DNA from: Actinomycetota bacterium
GTDB taxonomy: Bacteria; Actinomycetota; AC-67
Direction: 5' to 3'
Assembly (NCBI GenBank): GCA_005883175.1
Contig: VAYV01000210.1
Coordinates: 1 to 5,950 of the forward strand
DNA length: 5,950 nucleotides
This document shows positions 5,182-5,950 of this stretch, piece by piece. Numbering within the stretch: the stretch's first letter is position 1; each line of letters starts with the position of its first letter. The notes under the pieces were generated by a model. That model had not been told where the DNA came from. It saw only the letters and a program-made list of their open reading frames with translations, and made no database searches. The translations under genes and the position numbers were made by a program.

Positions 5182-5950
5182 ATGTGGCGTCGCCGCTTCG
5201 TCGCACTCGCAGCACTTGCTCTTGGAACGGCTCTGATCATCCCGGCAACGACCGTGTCGGCATTCAATGCAGACACCAAGGTAACGGTCGGCAGCCCGAC
5301 GACACCGTTCTCGCAGAACAAGCAGAATGAACCGGCGGTCGCGATCGACGCCAACCATCCGAACATCTTGGTTGCAGGCGCGAACGAAGAGATCGACATG
5401 GAAGCGTGCAACGCTGGCGATCCGACGACGTGTCCGTTCACGCCGGGAGTCGGAAGCTCGGGCGTGTACTTCTCCTTCGACAGCGGAGACACGTGGACGC
5501 AGCCGACGTACACCGGATGGACGGCGCGCGGATGCACGGGTCCGGCGGCGTGCAGCCCGACGGTCGGTCCGATCGGAACGCTGCCCTGGTACTACGAGAA
5601 CGGCCTGGTCTCCGACGGCGACCCGGCTATGACCTTCGGTCCGAAGCCTGACGCCAACGGGCACTTCGCATGGGCGAACGGCTCGCGCCTCTACTACGGG
5701 AACCTAACGGCCAACTTCCCAACGAGCCCGGCGTTCAAAGGCTTCGAAGCGATCGGCGTTTCGCGCACGGACGACGTGCAAGCGGCTGCGAACGGCGATA
5801 AGAACGCCTGGAAGCGGCCGGTGCTGATCTCGAAGCAGTCGTCGGCGACGTTCAGCGACAAAGATCAGGTCTGGGCCGACAACGCGGCGAGGAGTCCGTT
5901 CTTCGGCAACGTGTACGTCTGCTACGCGGCGTTCCGCGGGCAGGAGAAGG
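5182..5950 (+). CDS. Secreted BNR/Asp-box (sialidase-fold) protein, 3' end cut by window edge
   Basis: The visible 256 residues are open to the window edge. Residues 1-27 form a signal peptide: Arg3-Arg5, a hydrophobic core at 7-20, and cleavage after Val25-Ser26-Ala27. The mature part begins a beta-propeller-like repeat protein. [21 protein letters not shown] (49-69) is the usual opening blade, and SFDSGDTW (98-105) is an exact Asp-box (S-x-D-x-G-x-T-W), the calcium- or loop-stabilising turn of BNR/sialidase repeats. [11 protein letters not shown] (144-154) and [10 protein letters not shown] (225-234) through FFGNVYVCY (240-248) resemble further blades. Close cysteine pairs Cys76/Cys84 and Cys118/Cys124 may be disulfides in an extracellular protein. 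Proteins of this kind are often annotated exo-alpha-sialidase, but no sialidase Arg triad or FRIP motif can be shown here. I therefore call the fold only and not the activity. It is separated from the dehydrogenases by 115 bases and is probably its own unit. Confidence 0.82.
   Translation, partial: MWRRRFVALAALALGTALIIPATTVSAFNADTKVTVGSPTTPFSQNKQNEPAVAIDANHPNILVAGANEEIDMEACNAGDPTTCPFTPGVGSSGVYFSFDSGDTWTQPTYTGWTARGCTGPAACSPTVGPIGTLPWYYENGLVSDGDPAMTFGPKPDANGHFAWANGSRLYYGNLTANFPTSPAFKGFEAIGVSRTDDVQAAANGDKNAWKRPVLISKQSSATFSDKDQVWADNAARSPFFGNVYVCYAAFRGQEK

Overview
This 5,950-base window is GC-rich chromosomal DNA, probably from an actinobacterium (Actinomycetota). The evidence is a strong G/C preference at third codon positions, mycobacterial-style paired acyl-CoA dehydrogenases, an actinobacterial-type COG3804 oxidoreductase, and an RlpA-like wall protein with a Cys-rich double-psi beta-barrel. 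No rRNA, tRNA or marker gene is present, so order and species are undetermined. I saw no transposase, integrase, phage gene, CRISPR array or tRNA. The region reads as ordinary chromosome rather than a mobile island.

Layout from left to right. (1) Minus strand, 1806 down to 1: a complete NAD(P)-dependent DapB/2,4-diaminopentanoate-dehydrogenase-like oxidoreductase (739-1806, GTG start). After 45 bases it is followed by a secreted alpha/beta hydrolase (1-693) that runs off the left edge. They probably form one operon. (2) Plus strand, 1939-2244: a 101-residue acidic, helix-rich protein of unknown function with a strong ribosome binding site, divergent from the oxidoreductase. (3) Minus strand, 2248-2769: an exported RlpA-like protein, convergent with the small gene and separated from it by only 3 bases. 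(4) An intergenic region of 276 bases (2770-3045) holds an RBS-overlapping hairpin in front of the rlpA-like gene, an AT-rich island, and a 15-base palindrome with a -10-like hexamer just before the next operon. (5) Plus strand, 3046-5066: two acyl-CoA dehydrogenase genes of 373 and 300 residues overlapping by 4 bases (ATGA). They look like the two halves of a heteromeric enzyme. (6) Plus strand, 5182 to the right edge: a secreted BNR/Asp-box (sialidase-fold) protein, incomplete.

How the genes may work together: the acyl-CoA dehydrogenase pair is the clearest functional unit. It would act in beta-oxidation of an unidentified acyl-CoA, possibly under a TetR-type repressor binding the palindrome. 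The oxidoreductase/hydrolase pair has no identifiable substrate here. The hydrolase, RlpA-like and BNR-type proteins are all predicted to be exported. I find no convincing novel multi-gene system. The most useful leads are the operator/promoter in front of the dehydrogenase pair and the possible RNA control of the RlpA-like gene.
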